NCBI GenBank assembly: GCA_013822005.1
Contig: PNJT01000009.1
Coordinates: 1-33,380, forward strand
Direction: 5' to 3'
Length of the DNA: 33,380 bases
DNA from: Novosphingobium sp.
GTDB lineage: Bacteria; Pseudomonadota; Alphaproteobacteria; Sphingomonadales; Sphingomonadaceae
Made by a program: the position numbers and the translations under genes. Position 1 is the first letter of the stretch, and every line of letters begins with the position of its first letter. The notes under the pieces are model-generated. The model made no database searches. It had not been told where the DNA came from and saw nothing but the letters and a program-made list of their open reading frames with translations. Positions 19,600-28,104 of the stretch are shown here, one piece after another.

Positions 19600-21606
19600 T
19601 CAAGTGCTCACCAGCTCCGGCCCCAGCACCGCACGCAGCGGGTCCAGGAATTCGGAGAACTTCTCCCATTGATCGACGCCGCTTCTGAAGATCGGCTGCC
19701 GGACCTGTTCCGAACTGGCGGTGCGCACCGCGCGTTCGGTTTCGTGAAAATTGAGGCAGGCCTCCTCGAAGGCAAGCCCGCAGAAATCGAGCAGGCGGCG
19801 GACCTGGCTTTCCAGATCCTCGACCACTTCTTCGTAGCGCACGCGCAGCACCTTGCCGGGCAGTACCTGGTCCCAATGGTCCATCAGCGCCACGTAATCG
19901 CGGTAGTACGTGCCCACTTCGTGCAGACCGTAAGTGAACTCCTGACCCTCGGCAAACAGCTGCTTGAAGCCTGAGAAGCAGCAGCCCATCGCGCTGCGGC
20001 GGGCATCGATGATCCTGGCATTGGGCAGGATTGCGCTGATCAGACCGATGTGCCGGAAGTTGTTCGGCATCTTGTCGATGAACAGCGGCGTGCCCTGCTT
20101 GCGGTAGATCCGGGTATCGCGCAGATAGTCCTCGCCGAAGCGGGTCAGGTCCTCCAGCGGGACAGTCGCAAGGTTGCCGGGGTATTCGGGCTCTTCACCC
20201 ACGGCGCTGCGGCGTTCGAGCTTGTGCGCCAGGGTCAGGATGTTGGGCAGTTCCATCGTCCCTTCAACCTGGCTGTGCGAAGCAAGCACCTGCTCAAGCA
20301 AGGTCGATCCCGCGCGCGGCAGGCCGACGATGAAGATCGGATCGGGGGCCTGGCACCCGGCCCCGGCAAAGCGCGCCACGACTTCGTTGGTCACCAGCTC
20401 GCGCTGGCGCCGCATCTCATCGCTGAGGCGCTCGGCAGTATAACGCAATTCGTCGCGCTTCAGCCGGTTGCCGCGCTCGTAATAGGCGAAGGCTTCGGCA
20501 TATTCGCCGCGGTCTTCCAGCGCTTTGCCCAATGCGAAGCACAAGTGATAGCGGTCCTCCAGCGAGACCTGCGGCATAGCCTCGCGGCTCCGCATCTGCG
20601 CCAGTTCATCGTCGCTGAAGCGGTAGGTCTTGAGGTTGGCCAGGCTCCAGAAGGCATCGCCATAGTCGGGCTTGGCCTGATAGGCGCGGCGATAGGCACC
20701 GATTGCATCCTCTTGCCGCCCGACAGTCTTGAGCGCGTGGCCATAGGTCAGGTTGATCCCGGGATTGCCGGGCATGGTTTCCAGCAGCGTCTCATAGATG
20801 CCCATCGCTTCGTCGAAATTGCCGACCGCCAGATTCTCGTTGGCGAAGAGCATTTCGAACTCGGGATTGCCGGGCTCCTTGGCGCGCAGCTCATTGGCTT
20901 CGGTCAGCGCCTGTTCGAACTTCTGTCGTTTGCGCAGCACTTTGACATAGTCGAAATGCGCACTGACGTTTTCAGGTGCCAGCAGCTTGGCGCTTTCCAG
21001 CAGGAATTCCGCCTCGTCATAGGCGTTGAACTTCATCCCGATTTCAGCCAGCAGGCGCATCGCCTCGACATGGTGGCCGTTCCTTTGCAGGAAGGCGCGG
21101 CAGGCCTGCTCGGCCTTGTAGAGCTTTCCTTCCTGGATGAAGCTGGCGACGCTGAGCAGCTCGGGCGGCAGCGCGGCCAGGTGTTCGTACTGCCCTTGGG
21201 CAAAGTCAGCGGCATAGTCGCGTCCGGCGGCGCTGTGCAGCTGCGCCAATTGGCGCCAACAGGCGATCAGTGCACCGTTGTGCCCCACCGCGCGCTGGTA
21301 GGCAGCCAGGGCCTCTTCGCTAAGCCCCTGGTCGCGCAGGCAATGGCCGCGTTCCTGCCAGGCTCGTCCATAGTTGGGATTGAGTTCGATCAGGCGAGCC
21401 AGTGCGGCAAGCGCGGCAGGGCAGTCTTTCTGCATCCGCCGGGCCACGGCCAGCGTATAGAGCGCTTCACCGGCTTCGGGAGCCTGTTCAAGGATCTGGG
21501 AGCAAGTGGCGGCGGCGTCGGCCAGGCGTCCTGCCTGCAAGGCGGCACGGGCATCGCGCAGTCCCTGTTCGATGTGTTCCGGAGCCAGCGTCACGTGCGT
21601 CGTCAC
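19600..21606 (-). CDS. Tetratricopeptide-repeat sulfotransferase family protein
   Basis: 668 aa; N-terminal TPR-like repeats, then PIFIVGLPRAGSTLLEQVLASHSQVEGTMELPN (5'-phosphosulfate-binding loop) and FIDKMPNNFRHIGLISAILPNARIID. Confidence 0.88.
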   Translation of the reverse strand: MTTHVTLAPEHIEQGLRDARAALQAGRLADAAATCSQILEQAPEAGEALYTLAVARRMQKDCPAALAALARLIELNPNYGRAWQERGHCLRDQGLSEEALAAYQRAVGHNGALIACWRQLAQLHSAAGRDYAADFAQGQYEHLAALPPELLSVASFIQEGKLYKAEQACRAFLQRNGHHVEAMRLLAEIGMKFNAYDEAEFLLESAKLLAPENVSAHFDYVKVLRKRQKFEQALTEANELRAKEPGNPEFEMLFANENLAVGNFDEAMGIYETLLETMPGNPGINLTYGHALKTVGRQEDAIGAYRRAYQAKPDYGDAFWSLANLKTYRFSDDELAQMRSREAMPQVSLEDRYHLCFALGKALEDRGEYAEAFAYYERGNRLKRDELRYTAERLSDEMRRQRELVTNEVVARFAGAGCQAPDPIFIVGLPRAGSTLLEQVLASHSQVEGTMELPNILTLAHKLERRSAVGEEPEYPGNLATVPLEDLTRFGEDYLRDTRIYRKQGTPLFIDKMPNNFRHIGLISAILPNARIIDARRSAMGCCFSGFKQLFAEGQEFTYGLHEVGTYYRDYVALMDHWDQVLPGKVLRVRYEEVVEDLESQVRRLLDFCGLAFEEACLNFHETERAVRTASSEQVRQPIFRSGVDQWEKFSEFLDPLRAVLGPELVST

Positions 21607-21694
21607 GAATTCACCTCAAGCGTCACAGTGGTCAAGCAAGGACACTGAGGCAGTTTGGACATGACATGCAATGCCCAATCGCATTCGAAAGCGA

Positions 21695-21719
21695 GTGCCC
21701 GCCTGTAACAGACGGGCAC
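21695..21719. terminator. Terminator-like hairpin between the TonB receptor and the TPR-sulfotransferase
   Basis: gtgcccgcctgt-a-acagacgggcac: 12-nt arms with one mismatch (G-U wobble on the minus-strand transcript), flanked by ccccttttccc on the plus strand. Confidence 0.6.
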
Positions 21720-21731
21720 CCCTTTTCCCTA

Positions 21732-24471
21732 TCACTGCATCTTGTACGAGATGCGCAGGCCAATCGTACGCGGACGGTTGACCGTCACGCGGCGTTCGCC
21801 GTCGTTCGCACTGGTATACAATTCAGCCCGCTTGTCGGTCAGATTGTCGGCGAACAGTTCGATCCGCCAATCGTCCTTCGAAGCACCCAGGGCCATGTTG
21901 AAGGTGGTATACGGGGCCATTTCCTGAGCTACCGGCAGCGGCGCAATCACGTCGCCCGGACGGACCAGCACGCCGTTGTAGAGCACCGGAGTTGCAGCCG
22001 CATAACCCAGCGTCGGGTTGGAGCCCTGGTAGCGGATATCGACATTGTCGATCACGTCCGACCACCTCTTGCCGACATAGCGCATCGACAAATTGACGAA
22101 CGGACGCAGACCCGATGCCATTTCCCATTGATAGTTCATGCGAATGTTGAACTGGAACTTGGGGCTGAGCGCCAGCGGACTGCCCACCGGACGCAGCACC
22201 TGGGTGTTGCGCAGCAGGTTCTTAACCGCCGTGTCGTTGTACGAAAACGCTCCGTTGAAGGTCAGACCCGGTGAGGCCCGCAAGGTCATGTCGCCTTCCA
22301 CACCCTTGATCTTCGCATCGATCAGGTTGGTGGTGAAGGTCTGGTTCGAGATGTTCTGGTCGAACACCGTCATCTGCACGTCGGTCCAGTTGATCTGGTA
22401 GGCCGCCAGGTTGATCTGCAGCTTGCGATCGAGCAGCGAGAACTTGCCGCCGATTTCATAGTTCGCAACCTTGTCCGGCACGTAAGTACCCAGGCGGACG
22501 AAGTCGGCCGGGGTCGGACAGATCGCGCTGGGAACGCGGCACGGACGGCGGTTGAAGCCGCCCGGACGGAACCCGTCCGAATAGGTCGCATAGACCAGCG
22601 AATTGCCGAACTTGTAGGTCAGGTTGGCTTTCCACAGCACGCCGTCATAGGTCGCGGGTGACGCATTGGCATAGAGCTGGTTCAGGTTGGCGCTGACGCC
22701 ATAAGTGGTTGGCGGGATCGCTGCGGGCGAATAGGTCCCGGTCACCGGATTGTAGATCCCGCGCCCGCCAGTGGCAAAGCTGGTCTGCGACGAGCCGTTG
22801 ATCGAGGCCTTTTCGTTGTAATAACGAAAGCCGCCCGTTGCGGTCAGCTTATCTTCGATGATGTCAAACGAGGCTTCGCCATAGACCGCGAACTGCTTGT
22901 CGCGGCGCTTCACGTCGTTGAAGAATCCGACCTTTACCGGGCGAACGCCGGGGTTGTTCGGATCGGTCGGGAACGCCGCCGGGCCGAGGTTGGCCGCGCG
23001 CGGATAGATGAACCCGGCAGCCGGCTGGAGGTACGACCAGTCGGTGTTGTCGGTCAGCTTGTTGTCATCGAAGAATACGCCCAAGGTCCCGCGAATGCGT
23101 TTGTCGGCCGGAGTGGTGATGCGCGCTTCTTGGGTCCAACGCTTGGTCTTGTTGACCACGCGATAGGACTTGTTGGGGGTGTAGCAGGTGTTGCCGATGT
23201 TCCCGTTGTAGGCGGCGGTGTAATAAACTCCGCGGTCACACTCAATAGTAGGGAACATAGAGGCCGATGTTCGAATAACCGGCATAGTCGGCATACTGCT
23301 CGGCGCGGTGGTTGAGATACGAACCGGTGTAGATAAAGTCGAGCATGCCCAGACGGCCATTGAGCGCCCAGGTGGTTACGTCAGCCTTGTCGTCGAGCGT
23401 GTTCTTGTCGAACTTGGTGACCTTGAGGTCGCCCACATCGGGTTCATAGTCGAACACACCGTCGGTATCGAGCTGCTGACGCATGTGCATCAGGTCGATC
23501 GACCAGTCGTCGCTGAGCTTGAAGGTCAGCGCCGCACGACCGCCGCGATAGGTCGCGTCGTTGTAGTTTTCTTCGACAAACGAATCGTTGTTGATCGTCT
23601 GCCGGGTCGGCGCGTTATAGAGATACGCCCCGCCCGAGGTGCCGCACGAGCGAACCCCGCCAACCAAGGTAACCGACTGTTGGCACGCCTGGATAGCGCG
23701 CATCACAAGCAGCGGGTTGCCGGTGGGAAGCGCGCCAGCCACACCCGCGTTGGCATTGAACGGCATCTGGTAGGTGCCGGGCACGTTGTCGATGTAACCG
23801 CCCTGGCGATCGGCATAGACGACCACGCGCAGCGCCAGTTTGTCTTCCACGATCGGCAGGTTGAGGAACGCATCGCCGGCCACGCTGTCATCGCCGTAAC
23901 GGGTCATCGCATAACTGGCGTTGAAGCCCGCGCTGACCTTGTTCAGATCCGGCTTGTTGGTGATGTAGCGCAGTGCGCCGCCCATCGCGCTGGCACCAAA
24001 CAGCGTGCCCTGCGGCCCGGCCAGCACTTCGACGCGCTGAAGATCGACCGCGTAGATGTCGAGGTTGCGACCGACCAGCGACGCAGGCGCATCGTTGACG
24101 TAGAGTGCGACCGTCGGCTGGGCACCAGCGGTACCGGCAATCTGCAGGCCCGGCGAGTCGGTCGAAAGACCACGGATGAAGATCGACGATGCGCCGGGAC
24201 CGCGCGAAGCGGTACGGACGTTGGGAAGATTTTCGACCAGCTTGTCGAGCTTGGTGATGTTGAGGTTCGACAGCGTATCGCCGCCCAGCGCCTGGATCGC
24301 TAACGGGATCTTGTTGGCCGCTTCGGAACGACGGGTCGCGGTCACCACGATATCGGCGACACCGGCGTTGTCTTCTTCAGCGGCAGCTTCTTGCGCCCAG
24401 GCGACCGAATTGCCCGCCCCCATCATCGAAATCGCGACCAGCGCGCTCGAAAGCCTAAGTGATCCCTTCAC
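21732..24471 (-). pseudogene. TonB-dependent receptor, apparently interrupted by a single-nucleotide frameshift
   Basis: N-terminal ORF (24471-23242, GTG start, signal peptide, plug domain VADIVVTATRRSEAANKIPLAIQAL, RVEVLAGPQGTLFGASAMGGALRYI) stops at TGA 23244-23242. The barrel continues without a gap in another frame (ECDRGVYYTAAYNGN...) to the C-terminal TIGLRISYKMQ at 21732. Confidence 0.85.
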
Positions 24472-24597
24472 AGCAATCCTCCCTTTTTTGCCAGAACCCC
24501 TATCCTGCTCTGACGAGGCCGAAATAGCGGGCAGGTAGTCCTGTTCGATTGCAGGCTGACCCTACCCCCCCACGCAAACAACTGAGGAATTTTTCCA

Positions 24598-24617
24598 GAC
24601 CGGTAAAATGCCTTTTC
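24598..24617. promoter_or_regulatory. Candidate shared operator motif upstream of the TonB receptor
   Basis: gaccggtaaaatgccttttc, within ccagaccggtaaaatgccttttctgg whose ends (ccaga/tctgg) are inverted. Shares cc[t/a]gaccggtaaa with the site at 14026. Confidence 0.4.
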
Positions 24618-24787
24618 TGGATAGCCATAAAATTTAAATCCGCACGCGATCAGGGCATTTGCAGCTCAGGATCAATCCTGCTTATGTTGAAGCCCTCAGG
24701 CTGGACCATCAACCGGCCTCACCCTAGCGCGCAATGCTTGTCGCGATTGTGGCATTGCCGCCAACCCGCTAGCGTCCCGGACCAGTC

Positions 24788-25285
24788 ATGACCGCCGAAA
24801 CCGACCTGCTTGCCGCCCTTGATTCGATGGAGATTTCCTGGACCTTCCACGAGCACGAAGCCGTGTTCACGGTGGAGGCCAGCGCGCGGTTGCATGAAGT
24901 GATCGCCGGGGCTCATACCAAGAACCTGTTCCTCAAGGATGCGGGGGGACAGCACTGGGTGGTCAGCGCCCCGCACGATGCCTCGATCGACCTCAAGGCT
25001 CTGCCCGAAGCGATCGGCTGCAGGAAAGTCAGCTTCGGCAAGGCCGCGGCGATGGAGGAGCTGTTGGGGATCCTGCCCGGATCGGTCACGCCGCTGGCAC
25101 TGTTCAACGACCAGGCTGGCGCGGTAAAAGTGGTGATCGACCAGCGCCTGGCCGAAGCAGAGATCGTCAACGTCCACCCGCTGCGCAACACCGCGACGCT
25201 GGGGCTTGCAGGCAGCGACCTTGTGAAGTTCCTCGCCGCGCATGGCCACGAACCGCAGGTCGTCCTGCTTCCGGGGCGCGCATGA
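24788..25285 (+). CDS. YbaK/prolyl-tRNA synthetase-associated domain protein (ProX-type Xaa-tRNA(Pro) deacylase-like)
   Basis: 165 aa; FHEHEAVFTVEASARLHEVIAGAHTKNLFLKDAGGQHWVVSAPHDASIDLKAL and SVTPLALFNDQAGAVKVVIDQRL are characteristic. Confidence 0.88.
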   Translation: MTAETDLLAALDSMEISWTFHEHEAVFTVEASARLHEVIAGAHTKNLFLKDAGGQHWVVSAPHDASIDLKALPEAIGCRKVSFGKAAAMEELLGILPGSVTPLALFNDQAGAVKVVIDQRLAEAEIVNVHPLRNTATLGLAGSDLVKFLAAHGHEPQVVLLPGRA

Positions 25286-26661
25286 GCATCAGCCTGTTCG
25301 AACTGTTCAAGGTCGGGATCGGCCCGTCGAGCTCGCACACGGTGGGACCGATGGTCGCCGCACGGCGATTTGGCGAATGGCTGGCTGACTGCGGCCTGCT
25401 GGAAGGCACCCGGCGGGTCCGCGTCGATCTGTACGGATCGCTGGCGCTGACCGGCAAAGGTCACGCCACCGACAATGCAGTCATTCTGGGCCTGTGCGGC
25501 CTTTTGCCTGGCACAGTGAACATCGAAGATGTGCCCGCAATCCTTGCCCGGGTCCGCGAGACCCATGCAGTCATGCTGGCTGGAACCCATAAAGCAGGCT
25601 TCGATCCGGAGACCGATCTGGCCTTTCGCGGGCGCGAAAAGCAGCCGTTCCACACCAATGCCATGGCGATCACCGCGCTCGATGGGGAAGGCGATATCCT
25701 GGCCCGGCGGATGTACTATTCGATCGGCGGCGGGTTCGTGGTCGATGAGGACGAAGCCGGCAGCAACAGCCGCGCCGCGCCCGAACATGCCAGCCTGCCT
25801 TACGACTTCTCCTCGGGTGCCGATCTGCTCGAACTGGGCGAAAAGACCGGATTGAGCTTTGCCGAGCTTGAATTCGCCAACGAATGCGCGCGCCGGCCCG
25901 AGGCCGAAGTCATCGCCGGGATCGATGCGATCGCGCAAGCCATGTCGGATTCGATCGACCGCGGCTGCCGCGAGCATGGGGTGCTGCCCGGCGGGCTCAA
26001 TGTTCGCCGCCGCGCGCCGACCCTGGCGGCCGAACTCGCGGCAAACCAGGGCGCAAACCTGGGCGATCCACTGGCAATCCTTGACTGGATCAACCTGTGG
26101 GCGATGGCGGTCAACGAAGAGAACGCCGCTTGCGGGCGCGTCGTTACCGCCCCCACCAACGGCGCGGCGGGGATCATCCCGGCGGTGATGCGCTTCCACG
26201 ACCGCTGCTATCGCGGGACAGCCGAAACCCGGCGCACGTTCCTGCTGACCGCCGCCGCGATCGGTGCGCTTTACAAGAAGAACGCCTCGATTTCCGGGGC
26301 GGAAGTGGGCTGTCAGGGCGAGGTTGGAGTCGCCTGTTCGATGGCTGCGGCGGGGCTGGCAGCGGTGATGGGGGGCACCAATGCCCAGGTTGAAAACGCC
26401 GCCGAGATCGGGATGGAGCACAACCTGGGGCTGACCTGCGATCCGGTTGGCGGTCTGGTCCAGATCCCCTGTATCGAGCGCAACGCGATGGGCGCGGTCA
26501 AGGCGATTGATGCTGCGCGCCTCGCGATGATGGGCGATGGCACGCATATGGTCAGCCTCGACAAAGTGATCGAAACGATGCGCCAGACCGGGCTCGACAT
26601 GCGCGACAAGTACAAGGAAACCTCGCTCGGCGGGCTGGCGGTCAATGTGGTGGCGTGCTGA
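25282..26661 (+). CDS. sdaA: L-serine ammonia-lyase (iron-sulfur-dependent, single-chain)
   Basis: 459 aa; SLFELFKVGIGPSSSHTVGPM, GLTCDPVGGLVQIPCIERNAMGAVKAI. ATGA overlap with the upstream gene. Confidence 0.93.
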   Translation: MSISLFELFKVGIGPSSSHTVGPMVAARRFGEWLADCGLLEGTRRVRVDLYGSLALTGKGHATDNAVILGLCGLLPGTVNIEDVPAILARVRETHAVMLAGTHKAGFDPETDLAFRGREKQPFHTNAMAITALDGEGDILARRMYYSIGGGFVVDEDEAGSNSRAAPEHASLPYDFSSGADLLELGEKTGLSFAELEFANECARRPEAEVIAGIDAIAQAMSDSIDRGCREHGVLPGGLNVRRRAPTLAAELAANQGANLGDPLAILDWINLWAMAVNEENAACGRVVTAPTNGAAGIIPAVMRFHDRCYRGTAETRRTFLLTAAAIGALYKKNASISGAEVGCQGEVGVACSMAAAGLAAVMGGTNAQVENAAEIGMEHNLGLTCDPVGGLVQIPCIERNAMGAVKAIDAARLAMMGDGTHMVSLDKVIETMRQTGLDMRDKYKETSLGGLAVNVVAC

Positions 26662-26687
26662 TCGTTCTTCGCATGCCAGGGCCCTTC

Positions 26688-26706
26688 TGATAGAGAAATC
26701 CTCTCA
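26688..26706. promoter_or_regulatory. Candidate LysR-type operator (site 1), upstream of lysR
   Basis: tgatagagaaatcctctca, 14 nt before the lysR ATG; 16/19 identical to the palindrome at 27610-27628. Confidence 0.6.
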
Positions 26707-26720
26707 CAAGGGGATTTCCG

Positions 26721-27650
26721 ATGCAGCTTCAGCACTTGCGTTATTTCGTCGCGCTCGCCCGCACCCGCCATTTCGCGCTGGCCGCCAGCGAATGCGGGGT
26801 CTCGCAGCCGACACTTTCGGCGGGGCTCGCCGCGCTGGAACACGAACTTGGCAAACGTCTGGTCGAACGCGACCGGCGCTTTATTGGCCTGACCGAACAG
26901 GGCCTCGCGATCCTGCCCTGGGCCGAACAAGCGCTGGGTGCCGTGCGCGGACTGAGCCAGGCGGCGGCAAGCGATGCGGCGGCGCTGACCGGCGAATTCC
27001 GCCTGTTCGTGATCCCTTCGGCCCAGCCCCTGATCGGGCCATTTGGCGATGCCTTGTTGCGCGCTTTTCCCGGCCTGACACTGGCAGTTACCGCCGGAAC
27101 CTCACGCGAAATCGAGCATGCCCTGCACGCCAATGAAGTCGATGCTGGACTCACCTATCTTGACCACGAACCGCCCACCAACATGCTGGTCGCCCCGCTC
27201 CATAACGAGCAATACCGCCTGATCGCGCGGGTCGGCACCGGGTTTGACGATAGGCCCGCGATTGGCTGGGATGAGGTCGCCAGCTTGCCGCTCTGCCTGT
27301 TGCACCAGGGCATGCAATACCGCCGGATTCTCGACGCCCAGTTCGCGCATCACGGGCTGTCGGTCAGCCCTAAATCGATCGCCGACAACTACATCTCGCT
27401 GTTCTCGCTGGTTCGTTCGGGCCACTTTGCCTCGATCGTGCCAGATGCTTACGCAGGCCTGTTCGAAGGGGTCGATTGGTGCCGGTTCGTGCCGATCGAG
27501 CCCGAAGTGCCGGTGCGGCGTCTGGGCCTGGTCGTGGTCAACCGTGATCCGCTGGGATCGATGGCGCGCGCGGGGCTGACCGCGGCGCAGCAGTTCGACC
27601 CCGACGATATGATAGAAAAATTCTATCACCCTTCAAATCATTCGATTTGA
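26721..27650 (+). CDS. LysR-family transcriptional regulator, OxyR-like; likely regulator of the adjacent formate dehydrogenase operon
   Basis: 309 aa; MQLQHLRYFVALARTRHFALAASECGVSQPTLSAGLAALEHELGKRLVERDRR. Immediately upstream of and co-oriented with fdsG. Confidence 0.9.
   Translation: MQLQHLRYFVALARTRHFALAASECGVSQPTLSAGLAALEHELGKRLVERDRRFIGLTEQGLAILPWAEQALGAVRGLSQAAASDAAALTGEFRLFVIPSAQPLIGPFGDALLRAFPGLTLAVTAGTSREIEHALHANEVDAGLTYLDHEPPTNMLVAPLHNEQYRLIARVGTGFDDRPAIGWDEVASLPLCLLHQGMQYRRILDAQFAHHGLSVSPKSIADNYISLFSLVRSGHFASIVPDAYAGLFEGVDWCRFVPIEPEVPVRRLGLVVVNRDPLGSMARAGLTAAQQFDPDDMIEKFYHPSNHSI
27610..27628. promoter_or_regulatory. Candidate LysR-type operator (site 2), inside the 3' end of lysR, upstream of fdsG
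   Basis: tgatagaa-aaa-ttctatca: perfect 8-nt inverted arms. Confidence 0.65.
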
Positions 27651-27681
27651 CCGGGCCCGGCCAAACGGCGCAGTTGGCAGC

Positions 27682-28104
27682 ATGGAGACAAGCGAACTCG
27701 ACGCGATCATCGCCCGGCACAAGGACCGCAAGGGAGCCTTGCTGCCAATGCTGCATGATGTTCAGCACGCCTTTGGCTGCATCGACGCCAAGGCAGAAAG
27801 GGCCATTGCCGAAGCGCTGAACCTCAGCCGCGCCGAAGTGCACGGCATGGTCAGCTTCTACCACGACTTCACCCCGGCCCACGATCCGCGCCCGGTGGTT
27901 GAACTGTGCCGCGCCGAAGCCTGCAAGGCGCGCGGGGTCGAGGCGCTGGTGCCGGCGGCCGAAGCTGCGGCGGGTGAGCGGGTCAACCTCAAGGAAGTTT
28001 ACTGCCTGGGCCTCTGCTCGATGGGCCCTTCCGCGCGGATCCACGGCAAGCTCTACGCCGGGCTCGACGAGGCTGAACTGGTCAAACTGGTGAAAACGGC
28101 ATGA
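27682..28104 (+). CDS. fdsG: NAD-dependent formate dehydrogenase gamma subunit
   Basis: 140 aa NuoE-like protein: LLPMLHDVQHAFGCI, GMVSFYHDF, ELCRAEACKARG, VYCLGLCSMGP. Confidence 0.9.
   Translation: METSELDAIIARHKDRKGALLPMLHDVQHAFGCIDAKAERAIAEALNLSRAEVHGMVSFYHDFTPAHDPRPVVELCRAEACKARGVEALVPAAEAAAGERVNLKEVYCLGLCSMGPSARIHGKLYAGLDEAELVKLVKTA

Noticed and set aside
21732-24471. Treating the two TonB ORFs as two separate genes
   Set aside because: The second ORF's first ~40 residues are out-of-frame sequence overlapping the first ORF; continuity of the barrel after a 1-nt correction supports a single gene.
24913-26547. 544-aa minus-strand ORF across sdaA and the YbaK-like gene
   Set aside because: Antisense to two clear, coupled genes; no domain signature.
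27634-27649. caaatc-attc-gatttg hairpin at the lysR stop as a transcription terminator
   Set aside because: Short AT-rich stem with no T-tract; more likely part of the regulatory region or chance.
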